From NCBI GenBank assembly GCA_037157565.1, contig JAZHRO010000012.1:7714501-7778500 (forward strand): a stretch of 64,000 nucleotides of DNA. The letters run 5' to 3'. This stretch comes from Thalassia testudinum (taxonomy: Eukaryota; Streptophyta; Magnoliopsida; Alismatales; Hydrocharitaceae). The notes beneath the pieces were generated by a model, which ran no database searches, was not told where the DNA came from, and worked only from the letters and a program-made list of their open reading frames with translations. Shown one piece after another: positions 24,383-35,900 of the stretch (positions are counted from its first letter, which is position 1; each line of letters begins with the position of its first letter). Position numbers and translations under genes: made by a program.

Positions 24383-26067
24383 ATGGAGGAGTCTCCATTG
24401 AAGGAGTTGACAAAAAAATTATTAACCATGACATAGTATGTGAGAGGGGGAATCATGGAGGCACGGCAAGTAGCAGCACAAGGAGGCTAGGGTAGCTATT
24501 GGTGGAAGAGAAGATGGTGGAGATGCTTATTCGAAGAGTAGAGTAAAAGGAGGGCATTTTTCGAACAAAAATTATGAAAATCACAAGCATGGGATTACCT
24601 AACTTCTTATAAAAATCAAGAAGCTTCTTTACCCAAATTAATGTAGACATATCATGGGGGATTTTGACTAAATAACTCTTTTCTTTATGTAAATTGTAAA
24701 TTAGTACAATGGATATTATTTATAGTCATTAGTGGACTATTTCAACAATTGTTTGATGAGGGGTTCCATTCTTGTTAAAGTCATTTCTTTCCAAAGAGTT
24801 AACGTACACATTATTCTAGAAAATTGTAGAAGACTTTGGAAGCATAAAATTTGTCAATAGAGCTTTAAAATCTACATAATTATTATTTTATTTATGTTTT
24901 TCCATATCATAATTTTGCTTAAAGACACTGTGTGTGTATCACTACATAAATATCATTATAAAATTTTGACATCTACAGTTTTCATATTTAGATGTTATTC
25001 CAAAGTTAGTTCATTACCTTTACATACGCCACTTGGATTAGGTTTTATCAAGATGGCTTGTTGCTTGCAATTAGAAATATTGAAAATTGGTTGTTTTTTC
25101 CCCAAGACTGCATCTTGTACCTAAATGTTATGCATCCCTCCCTCTTTCCTTACCTTTTCATTTCACCTTTCTTACTTTTGTTACTACTCCAATACCCTCA
25201 AGGAAGGTCCTTCACTACATTTTCCCATTCTATTGCATTTCTTATCTTTCTATCATCAAGGCTAATATTTAACCTAACTTAACCAGATTGCATTTTTGTT
25301 AACAAAGTTATTTATGAAATGGGAAAGTACTACAAGGTGGATGAATAGTGCTCCTAAATGGAGACCAACAGTGAAATAAAAATTTTATAATTCAAAGATA
25401 TCTAAACTTTATGTGCTTGAAGTATATATAGCATGTATGCTAAATTAATGTCTCAATGCAAAATATAAAGTCATAATATCCAATATCCACTAAAATATGC
25501 AAACCACAACGACACTGGTATTTAGAGTGCTTACCCTATCTAGAGTTAATCCACTACCTTAGGTTCCCTGCCTTAGGATTTCCCTTGACTTCCCATCACA
25601 AAATTTACTAAAACAACTAGGTTAATTACAAGGTTAATCCAAATAGTTATAACAATTGATTTTTAACCAATTAATCAAGCTTGTTTGTAAGAAGCTAGAT
25701 TGAAACACAGTTAACCACGTGACATCCTAATCACTTGTCAATCAATACACTAGTGACTACACATCTCTATCCTAACTATAATAGATATTATCAATTAAGG
25801 TATAGTAGGAATAATTATATCACCAACAATATCAATAAATAACAAATCATATAGCTTAAAAGAAATTATAGCACCTGCTAATAGGCTTTTTTAATATGCT
25901 TCTCTAAAAACCTTAAATTCAAAAGTTCAAAGTTACTGCTTATGAAAAGCTATAAGGGAATCCTTAATTGATGATAATAGGTATTCCTCTCTAGATATTG
26001 AAATCAAATTCTCACCAATTGATTTTTTCATAATGAATTCGCCTCAAATCAGTTTAACCAAAGATTC
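24383..26067. other. AT-rich spacer, no feature seen
   Basis: No ORF longer than about 80 codons and no domain, tRNA or clear repeat. The first 280 bp (24383-24660) are less AT-rich and may still belong to a retroelement body. Confidence 0.4.
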
Positions 26068-26360
26068 TTCTAGAATTTGCTTCTTCTTTAGAATCAATTC
26101 GCCAAAGATTCCTCTAGAATCTTCTTCTATTGAAAGCACTAGAATATCCTTAGAAATCACATTTGTAGAGTCTCCTTTTCTAGAATCACTTTTCTAGAAT
26201 TTCACTCGTATTCACTTCTAGAAAATTCATAAAATTTCTTAAGAATCTCTTTCTTGAATTTTAGAATCACTCTCACTAACGGAACATTAGAATTAAAGAG
26301 CATTGGAGTGCTTATATAGGAGATGGAAGAGCTTTGCTAAGTCCTCTATTTATAGGTGTT
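26068..26360 (+). promoter_or_regulatory. Heat-shock-element-like cluster with TATA boxes
   Basis: Five sites of the form TTCnnGAA lie within 191 bp: TTCTAGAA at 26068, 26178, 26192 and 26216, and TTCTTGAA at 26251. A weaker CTCTAGAA is at 26112. A TATA-like TATATAGG follows at 26313 and TATTTATAGG at 26348. TTCnnGAA is the core dimer bound by heat-shock factors. No ORF follows closely. It lies about 3.6 kb upstream of the G6PDH start. A heat-responsive LTR or orphan promoter is possible but unproven. Confidence 0.4.
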
Positions 26361-26481
26361 TCTTACCTCTGAAAATGACTAAAAATTGCTCTCATAATAG
26401 CAAAATATCATGGGTAAATAGGTCTTCCTCCAATAGTTCACATATGTGAAGAATATCCTTAATTGAGTGATTTTTCAAATC

Positions 26482-26720
26482 TTTTTTTTTTTTTGAAAAG
26501 AAAAGGGTCCCAAATTTCTCGCTAGTCACGGAGCTCCTCTATGATCAGAGTCACAGCCACTCTCCGATGTTGAGTCAGGATGACTGGACATAGTTTGGCA
26601 CCACATGCCATCACACACCTATGTGCATATGGGCAAGTCCTAGGGATCGAACCCGGCACCCCGCATAGGGAGGATGTTATGGGGACGGGCGGCACCAGCT
26701 ATGCTGCCCTTTTAACCCTA
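26482..26720 (-). mobile_element. tRNA-derived SINE with target duplication
   Basis: About 239 bp, minus strand. A pol III box B (GGTTCGATCCC, complement of 26643-26653) lies about 67-77 bases from the 5' end, with an imperfect box A-like stretch before it. It ends in a poly-A tail seen on the plus strand as the T-run at 26482-26494. A perfect 12-bp duplication atttttcaaatc flanks it at 26470-26481 and 26721-26732. Confidence 0.8.
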
Positions 26721-26732
26721 ATTTTTCAAATC

Positions 26733-27879
26733 AATTTTAACTCTCAAATATCTTCAATTGCTGCAAAATCAATACTATTTGATCAATTGAAACTCAATTT
26801 ACTAGTTGGTTTAACTAATTTTATATATAATTAATGTATAGTTCTCAAAAACCTTTGTGATTATTAGTTTCATAATTAGCTATTTCAATGTTAAATTAAT
26901 CACTCTAAATTCTAAATAACTTAGCTTCTCAAAGGCTTGGCTCACTCCTAAGTGGTTTGGTTAAAACTTAATTGGTTTAGCCAACCTAATTTAGTGTTTA
27001 TAACTTGATGAACTTAAAGTAAACTTTAACATTCTACTAAGATAAAACTTCAAATACCCAATTAAGCTTTTGCTTGTTGAAATTTTCATCTCAAATTGAA
27101 TTCTCATGCTTGCATTCTTCAATTGATGCATAATTTTGGAATTTGCATCCTCCATCATATTTAGTTGTGTGCATAAATTCCCATACCCTGTACTTATGCA
27201 GATGCATTTTTGTATAATCTCTACCATAGCAATATCATGTAATTATGTCGATGAATTACAAGCAATTGAACAATTTAACATAATCCAGTTATGCAACATA
27301 ATTTCTCAAATATATATTTCACTGATCAATGAAAATTAATCTTTAAACCTTCAATTTCTATTATAATAATTCCAACTTCTGAAGTCATTTCCAAAATTTT
27401 GTGAACATTATAATCATTAAATTCAATTGTATCAATATATTTTTTCCAAGCATTCTCTCTAAATATATTTTCTTCAATACTTATGTCAATAGCAACATAT
27501 ACGCAAACAAAATAATTTTTTGGAAATATATATGCAAATAAAATATTCACAGACATATATACAATATTAACATATATATGCCACTATAAATATTGTCCAA
27601 TAAAAGCAAATCATGTAAGATCAACCTCCATGGTTTATTAAATATATATTTGTTGACTTTTAAGGAAAAATTAAAATTTCTATGTGAACATCCTAAAATC
27701 TTCTTTAGTTTAGTGGTTTACATGTTTATTACATAGTGTTATTGTAATAGACATGACAAGTTAGCGAAGCTCTCTTTGGTAGTATGAGAGTGGTTGTACT
27801 TCAAGTTTCAAAACCTAAGCAGGCAGAAAAATATATAGGCCATAGCTTGTTGCTCATAGAAAGTTTCATCGAGTTATTC
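26733..27879. other. AT-rich spacer, no feature seen
   Basis: No supported gene; ORFs are short and of biased composition. No repeat was identified. Confidence 0.4.
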
Positions 27880-28201
27880 TAGGGGCTGATTGGTTGGCGG
27901 AATAGAAGGAGAATTAGAGTTGAATTTCACATTTGATAACTTTTATTTCGGTGTAGATGGATTCTGAAATTGAAGGGTGGATTTTGGAATAAATGAATTC
28001 TACTGAAGATGTGGAATTCGTTTATTCTGTTGGTTTATTCTACTTTTCTCAACTTCACCACATAAAATTCGTTTATTTCTCTTATCAAACACCTAAGGTA
28101 GAATAAATACTTCTACTTAGAATAAAAATTCCTAATTCCTTATACTCTTTTACATCTTTTTTTATACCTCCTAATTATTCCTTCAATCAAACTGACCCCT
28201 A
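27880..28201. mobile_element. MITE-like repeat with imperfect terminal inverted repeats
   Basis: Starts TAGGGGCTGATTGGTTGG and ends TTCAATCAAACTGACCCCTA, whose complement starts TAGGGGTCAGTTTGATTG. About 320 bp, AT-rich, no coding. The terminal style recalls hAT or Harbinger-derived MITEs. The target duplication is not clear. Confidence 0.55.
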
Positions 28202-28615
28202 AGGTACTAGTGCAACCAAGGAGGGATAGATGAGGGCAGTTGCTACCCCTTTCCTATTTTTTAATTTCTTTAAAAGTTATCTATAAAAATAATTTCAATA
28301 GATTTTCTTATATTTCACGTCTCTTCATTGATGAATGTAAATTCTTTTGACTTCATCCTCTGGGAAATTTAATTCTCTGCTCCACCCTACTGTGAGGTCA
28401 AGGATTGGGGTTGATATATCGTATATCAATTTTTTGTCATATCTCTCATCACTATCATTTTTTTTTTCATGTTTACATCTCTTGTAAGCATTCATCTACA
28501 TAACACAAATCACAAACCAAACTATTTGGCATACAAGGGTATACACAAAAAAACATACCTCCACCCCTCACCAGAATCGTGACCTGCAGCTAAACTATGC
28601 ATGTTTGTTTGATTG

Positions 28616-29380
28616 TTTCTTTTTTTTGGATAAATAAAATATATCTCCATTAAAGGGAATGAAGAAGTTACAAGGACCCACAATCTCTAGGGTTAAGGGA
28701 GGAGGGAAAAGATCAAAACACTCCCTTGAAAGAGGAAAGAACTGATACACTTTGATCTGAATAGCAGGGGAACTTCGAAGCAGAACCATACAAAATAGGA
28801 AGAAAAACAAAATAAAGAGAAAAGAAGGCACCCTCATAAACTCATCATTGTAGCTCCGAGGAGGTGTTCTACATCACTGGATACAACAAACACTGCTAAA
28901 GCAGAGCCACGGCGATCCACGTTAAACGAGTACCTAAGATGGCAGAGATCAAAATGAGTCAACCAAATACTTGGTATGACTTCAAATGTAGACTCAAATC
29001 GGAGAGCGATATCGTGAGAATGGAAAATTGAAACACGAGGCTATTAGTGGAGAGGTTGTTGACAAAGATTAGAACGGAATTGTTGAATCCATTAGTAGCA
29101 AGGATGTCGATGGTGGAGGAGCTCATGATAGAGCCGAGCACAATCAAGGTGGAACCATCATTGAATCTCTAGTGGCAACCGAGGGAGGGGGACTTCGATT
29201 GACTAATGCTGGTCGAAGACCCGACCAAGGCCACAGGGAGGAGGAGCTTGCTTGAGAAATGACCAAAAAGCTCTAATTTCCGGAGGAAGGAGAGACCGTC
29301 TCTCACAAGAAATCAAGCACGTGAGAGCAAACGATGTTTGCTCGAATGTCACCTGACCTTAGATTAGTTTTTCAAGATAT
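28616..29380 (-). mobile_element. Possible LINE 3' tail
   Basis: A T-run at 28619-28628 followed by ggataaataaaatatatctc and gaagttacaagg resembles the 3' end of plant L1-type LINEs read in reverse. No RT motif is visible further right, so this would be a short 5'-truncated copy. Tentative. Confidence 0.3.
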
Positions 29381-29597
29381 CGTGTGGGATTCTAAGTATA
29401 TGAATCAGTGCCCACCATGAATGCTCTGGAGTGTGCACGCGACACAAACGTCCAACGGAATTTGACTGGATCTCTTCTCAGGTTCTCCCATTGGCAGAAC
29501 GTACCCCGAGCGAAGCGAGTTGGTGGAGTGCAGAGAAAAGGATATTCATATTCCACTTTATCCGATGAGATTTCTACGTAACTTTCTTGCCATTTTC

Positions 29598-29605
29598 CAC
29601 GTGTC
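29598..29605 (+). promoter_or_regulatory. G-box/ABRE-type site upstream of G6PDH
   Basis: CACGTGTC, containing the CACGTG G-box and the ACGTGTC form typical of abscisic-acid-responsive promoters, about 355 bp before the ATG. The 100 bp before the start is pyrimidine-rich (ctctctc), as in many TATA-less plant promoters. Function is inferred only. Confidence 0.35.
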
Positions 29606-29956
29606 ACACGCCCAATCGACGTAGTCTTCATTGCAAGGATGACTACGGGAACTACTCTCGTGGGGGCCCAGTCTCCCTCCGCAAACGTGACGGCTCCCGG
29701 CGTCTCCATCCCGGATCCCTCGACCTCATCATCACCGTCCGCTCCCTCCCATCAACCAATCCAACGGCCAGAAACTCCCACGACCAAACAAAGACGCAAA
29801 CTTGCGGCGCCACCGCAGCAAACAACCCCCACCACGCTCGATGTTTCCCACGTTCGATCCTCCTTTCTCTCTCTCGCAATCGTATCGCTCCTTCTTTCCA
29901 ATCACAAACTCCTCCTCTGTCACTCTCTCTGTGTGTAGAACAACAGAGCCAAGGCC

Positions 29957-32900
29957 ATGTCTTGCTCGTTCCAACCATGTTGTTTCATGGCAGATCGGCA
30001 TGGAGCAGCAGCTTCCTCTTGCCCCTCGACGTCCTCCTCATTCCGCACCAGGGATCTCTTCTCAAGATGCCGTCTTTCGAGGAGGGTCTACGTGGCTTCC
30101 CCCAATGGGAGGTACCCAATGGTCGCCTGCGCCCGAGAGGGTTGGTGGTGCTCTCTCTCCCCCATCCCCCTTTCCCCGATAATGGCTTCTTCTGTTGTTG
30201 GGCTTTTCTCACTTTGATCTTCTCAAAATGGTTTCTTGAGTTAGGCGTTTTAAGATCTTTGGAGTTGCTATATTTGTGTTGGTTTGGGTCTGCAGTGCTG
30301 AGATTTGCTTGAGATTGTTGCAAATTTCTGGTGTTCTTAGTTTGGGAATGGTTGGAATTGGTTGGCAATGTAGCACCTGTGGCCTCGTCCGCGCCTCCAA
30401 TTTCCACCAAGGGGATTGCAAGGGGCGACGTTTTGCAGAAGACGATAAATGGGTCGCTTCCAGTTGTTGCTTCCAGGGATCGTGAGCAGGTGGGGGGCGT
30501 TGATTTGGATGGGAGGGAGTCCTCTGTGACTGTGACTGTGGTGGGTGCATCGGGGGATCTCGCGAAGAAGAAGATATTCCCTGCTCTCTTTGCGCTTTAC
30601 TACGAGGGTTTCCTCCCCAAGGTTTGGATTAGAGCTGTGAGGCTTGTTAGTATGCGTTGCAATGATGGTATTCTTTCTGTGATGGTTATTGCCTCTGAAT
30701 TTGATTTGCAGCATTTTACTGTTTTCGGATATGCGAGGAGCAAGTTGACTGATGAGGAACTGAGAAATATGGTCAGCAAGAGGCTCACATGCAGGATTTA
30801 TGGAAGGTAATTTGTTGTCAATCTCATGTGTAATTCAAAGAAAATCATTCTATTTTCCCAACATCAAGATATTTATATTTCATATTGGGTGGTTAGTGCA
30901 TTTTGTGACTTAATAGTATGATGATGACTGCTATATATACATAATAGGGAATCTGTTGGGATAAATGGACAATTTTTACCATTGATCTGCATTCCTACCA
31001 TGGAACACACAATAATATTGAATACAGATGGTTATGAGAAAAGTGCAATCTCTATACTTCATTAAATGCTTTACTTGACTTTCCTCAGTGATTAGAAGTA
31101 TCATGATCCTTTTTAATGGTGATACAAATGATTCAGCAATGAAAAGAAGCAGTTAGCTTTTCCATACTGCATTACAATCTAGTTTGATTTTTATTGCAAT
31201 TGGATCTTGTCTCTTGTTCTTGTAAGTCTGTACATTCCTCTAGCTGTCTGTCTCTTGGACTTGCTTATTTATTTGTATGCGTTGCAACATCCTATCTAGA
31301 GTATGATGCAACACTGTTTGTTGTTATGAGGATGGAACCCTTTTTTTAAGACCTAATCTGATCCTGTAAGTTGCAAAAGTACAGTTGGCTCTTTTGAGCT
31401 GCAATTCTGCTGTTTCATGTTTGTGGGCCCAACAGTTGAAAGGGGGAAGTTCTCTTTAAGTTCTATTTCCTTATTATTTTCCAGAACCAAGCATTTTGGG
31501 TATTCACTAGCTATTCCTCTCTAAAAAAAAAAGCTAGAAATATCAGATATGATATGATGCATGGTCAATTTTTAGCATTTTTTTTTCCAATGAAGAAAAT
31601 GTATACACAATTAATGATAAAAAGTTGCTGATGCTCAGCTTTAGCCTATTTGATTCAAATCTCTAACGTACATTGTGTGCTGTTCAAGAATCAATGTTGG
31701 CGATGTTTTCTACTCAACAACTAACATGAATTATGACCCTCGAACTTATTAGAAAAGGGTAATTAACCTTGAGGGAATCTCCTCTGTATTTTTAGATAAA
31801 TTGAAGAAGTGGCCAGTTCTTTGCCTTTATTCTAGATTTCTGGAAGCTTTAATTGAAAGAACGCTTTTGTATGTGCTTTGCGGTTTACAGAGAGAACTGT
31901 GATCAGAAAATTGGTGAATTTTTACAAAGGTGCTTCTATCATTCTGGTCAATATGATTCGGAGGGGAACTTTGCTGAGCTAGATAAGAAAATGAAGCGAC
32001 ATGAGGTAAGTGCGCATGGACTCCATTCACTGGTTTCCTGTCCTATGTATTGTTGCCTTACTTCAATAAATAAGTATAATGTTTTTCAAAAAAAAAAAAG
32101 TATAATGTCACTTCTCAAGTATGTTAATGTAGATTGAGGATCACTTGAATTGACTTTACGGAGTTTGATTGTGTTCAAAATCCAGCTAAGGTGCTTTAAG
32201 CAAATTCATGATGTTGGGATAAAAAAAATCAGCCTGTGGGAGTCCACGAATAGCGTTAGGATCAGGTCTTCTTGAGATCATGACTTGTTTCTTGCACTGC
32301 ATTACTGTTGTTTGGCTCATTGGATTGGCCTTGACTCGTCACCTGACCTATCTAAATCATTGTCGTCCGTCTCATCGAATTGGCTTCGTCCCTTCTTCAT
32401 TGCCTACTACTCCTCTCGCCATAGGAGCCCTTTCCCGTTGCCAGGCATCCTTCGAACTTACTCTAATGTTGCCAGGTTGACATTGACATCCTTTAGTGTT
32501 GCCATGCCTTGGATCAACTGTTGCAAGGTGGTCATGTTCTTGACCAGATCTCCTCATGCCGAGTCCTTGCTAAACTCTTGCTCGCTTAGCTTTAGCGTCG
32601 CTCGACCTCTGCTTGGTTAAATCCACCTAGATCGACTATCCTGTTGATCTCCTCACTCCTTTTGACATTCGTCTTCAATAGAGCAGCACCATTCATGTTC
32701 ATTTTTGAACATGGTTTTGCTACCCTATATTTAGGGTTTTCCTTCTTTCGATAGACTTGCACCTCCTCTCGCTTCTAGCACGATATGGCATTGCCAACCA
32801 TAAAGTGCAACTTCATGGACTCCACTCTTTCAAAGATGAAGGTTCTTCTTAAAAAAGACAAAACAAAAAAAGGGAAAAGCAAAAAAACAAAAAACTACAA

Positions 32901-35900
32901 TTTTTTTTGTTCTTGTGATTTTTTTTTTGTTTTGGTTGTGGTCTCCAACAAAGGCACTTAGAATTTTCATTCGTTTCCTAACATATTGAGCTAGATTGTT
33001 TTTGTTTAGCTTAGTAGTAATTATTTACTTTGGAAGAGCTTGATTCTCCCCTTCATTCATGGCTTACATCTCACCGGTCTCATTGATGGGACATCCCCTG
33101 AACTGTCGAAATTCCTTCAGTAGAAGATTCAAGCTGAAGAGAAAGGGTAGGATGGGTTTATCCCTTCTTAGGAGATTCGTCTCGATCCCAACCTTGTGTA
33201 TCATGAGTGGTTGGCTTTAGACTAACAACTTATTGGGTGGATCAAATCCACCTTATCAGAGGAAGTTGTTAATCAGGTTGCCTATGTGGAGATTGCCAAA
33301 GAGTTGTGGGACTTTCTCAGCAACGGATATTGTTGGATGGTAGAGGTGAGAATCATTCAGTTGAAATCTGAATTGATACAAATCCAACAAGGAAAATTAG
33401 GTGTTATTGAATATTGCAACAAATTGCAGAACATTTGCAATGAACTTGCCCTAGTCGGTTATGCCATAAGTGATACTGACAAGGTTCATGCATTGTCTTG
33501 CTGGCCTGAAAGAGGAGTACAAAATGTTCAATAACAACATCGAAATCGGTATTTTGAACCTTGAACTGGAGATGGCACTGAGCGCCCTATTACCTATATT
33601 GGAGCTTTTATTCTTTGCACTCATTTTGGTTGATTTGCCTTACTTATGTGTTACATGTCCCTACCATGAAATATTGCCTTTTATCTATTTCTCGATTCCT
33701 TGATGACCATAATGCTTTCAACCTATTTACCAAAGCATATTTTTTTTGAAGGAATGTGAATCTAATAAGAACCTCGTTGTCAGCGGAGGGGATGCCACTA
33801 AATTGTCTGTGATATTGGGTCGCATAATAAATTTTCTCCTTTAGTTCCTCTGCTCTATAGTTCTGGCAATAACAAAGATGCTACTGTAGCTACCTTTCAA
33901 CAATCGTATAGTTACTTAGGCCATTGTAATTTTGATTAGTTTTGGTTAAATTTGTGATTCCTTTGATAAGAATTTTGTTCTCTCTAGTTGTCAATATGGG
34001 AATCATACTAAATTTCCTTTTTTTTCTACTACTTGTGTGCTAGAACTGATTCATCCGATGTTTGGGGGCTTGCTCCTTGTGCTTCATTATCTTGTTCTTG
34101 CTATTCCGTTATTTTTGTTGATGATTTCTCTAAGTAGCCCTAAATCTATTTTTCTGAAAGAAAAGGATGAGTCGATAACATTTTTGTTAATTTCAAATCC
34201 TTTGTTGAAAACCATTTCGAGTGCTGATGAGGGGTAAAAAATACCTTTGAACCTGAAACCTCATAATAGGCACAAAAGGAAGGATCCGACTCAGAGAAGC
34301 TTGGATACAAGTGGGTTTAGAGATCCGACCCGACTACATCCAAGAGAATCCCCTGCGCAGATGGATTTGGCAGTCCAATCGGCCTGCACATGAGCAGGCG
34401 GGGCACAACCGGACCCAGAAGGCCCTATCCGTTGGAGGTTCAACATGAGTACAGCAGGCTTGTGCCTCCAAGAAATGCTGACAGTAGTAGCCGCCATTAA
34501 TAACCTGATGGCGTATTTGCTCAGAAAATCCTACTAGAAGCGCGATCCACTCAGGAGATCCTGCTTGGTGCCTAAGCATGATCCGCTCAGAAGATATCGC
34601 TGGGATCTCCATCTCAGCACTATAAATAGGTGGGAGGACACTCAAGTCCTCCTCCAAGCAATCCAAGAGAAATCGAGAGATTGTATACTCTGTAACCTTG
34701 TAAAATTCTAGTGCATAGTTGGGAGTCCTATCGTCCTCCCAGACGTACACTACTTGCGGTGGTACTGGGTGATCAACCCTTGTGTCATCTGTGAGATTGT
34801 TTTTGTTCCCTCGATCGGACAACCCATTTGAGGGAGTCCGATCACTTCTTGAGTCGGATCCCTCGCATCCACGGGGAGCCGATCAATTGGCACTGTCTTT
34901 GGGAATTGATTGTCGATTGATAACGTTTCCTACCTCTCGAGGTCTTCACGATGGCTCCCGTTATTCGCAACTCCTTCCGCGCTAACCTCGAAAAAGCGTT
35001 GGATCAGGCCAAGTCGAGCGTATCGGTGTCCAAGCAGCACCCTCCGCCGACCGAGCCGACAAGGAGAAGCAGGGAGCCCTCGTGCAACCACCGGAGGACC
35101 ACGAGCGCATCCCCCTCCCTGAGCTACAAGCGAGGGAAGAGTAGTTTCGGGCCAAACTGATGGCTCTTAGGGTTGAGGAAATCTTAGTCATGGAAAAGCT
35201 CTTGGAGATCAGACATACTCGGGAGCTCGGTCCGCCCCCACAGGGGCAAACCTGCTAGCCCAACCCCGATGATGAGCAGTTGAGGTGGCATCGCGAGGTA
35301 GAGGACGAAAATGCTCGCCTGCGCGAACAGCTCAAGCGACTAAAACATGAGCTTAGTAGCCAGAGAGGCAAAGTCCCCCCTGACCCACTGAAGGCTCCTC
35401 ACCCACCTACCTCGGAGGAGATCTCGAGGGCTCAACCTCTTGCAACCGGTAGCGGAGGATCGATCCCTGAGATCGTCCGTCATATTACCTGGGCTATGAG
35501 GGGCATACGCCTTTAGGCTTACGTCACCACCTAACCCTTCACTGAGGAGGTGATAACTGCCTCCCTGCCTGAGAGGTTTAAGCAGCCCGTCATTGCTCCA
35601 TACGACAAGATGGTGGACCCCAACAGCTTCGTTGGGAGTTACCGCCAGATGATACTGGTGCATGGTTGCTCCAACGGAGTACTCTGCAGAGTATTCCCGT
35701 CCTATCTGTCCGGCATGGCCCATGAGTGGTTCAATGGACTGCCGGTCGCACAGATCGCCTGCTTCCAAGAACTGGCCAACAAATTCTGCTAATATTTCGC
35801 CGGACAGCATAGGGTTAGAGATAACCTCGAGAGCCTATCCGAAATCTGACAGCAGAGGAACAGGTCCTTCCGATCGTACTTAGACTGGTTTAAGGTCCGA

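Noticed and set aside
29587..30312. 241-codon plus-strand ORF over the G6PDH start
   Set aside because: It is in a different frame from the transit peptide and conserved exon 2, has Ser/Pro-rich composition and no domain; it is a by-product of GC-rich promoter and exon sequence.
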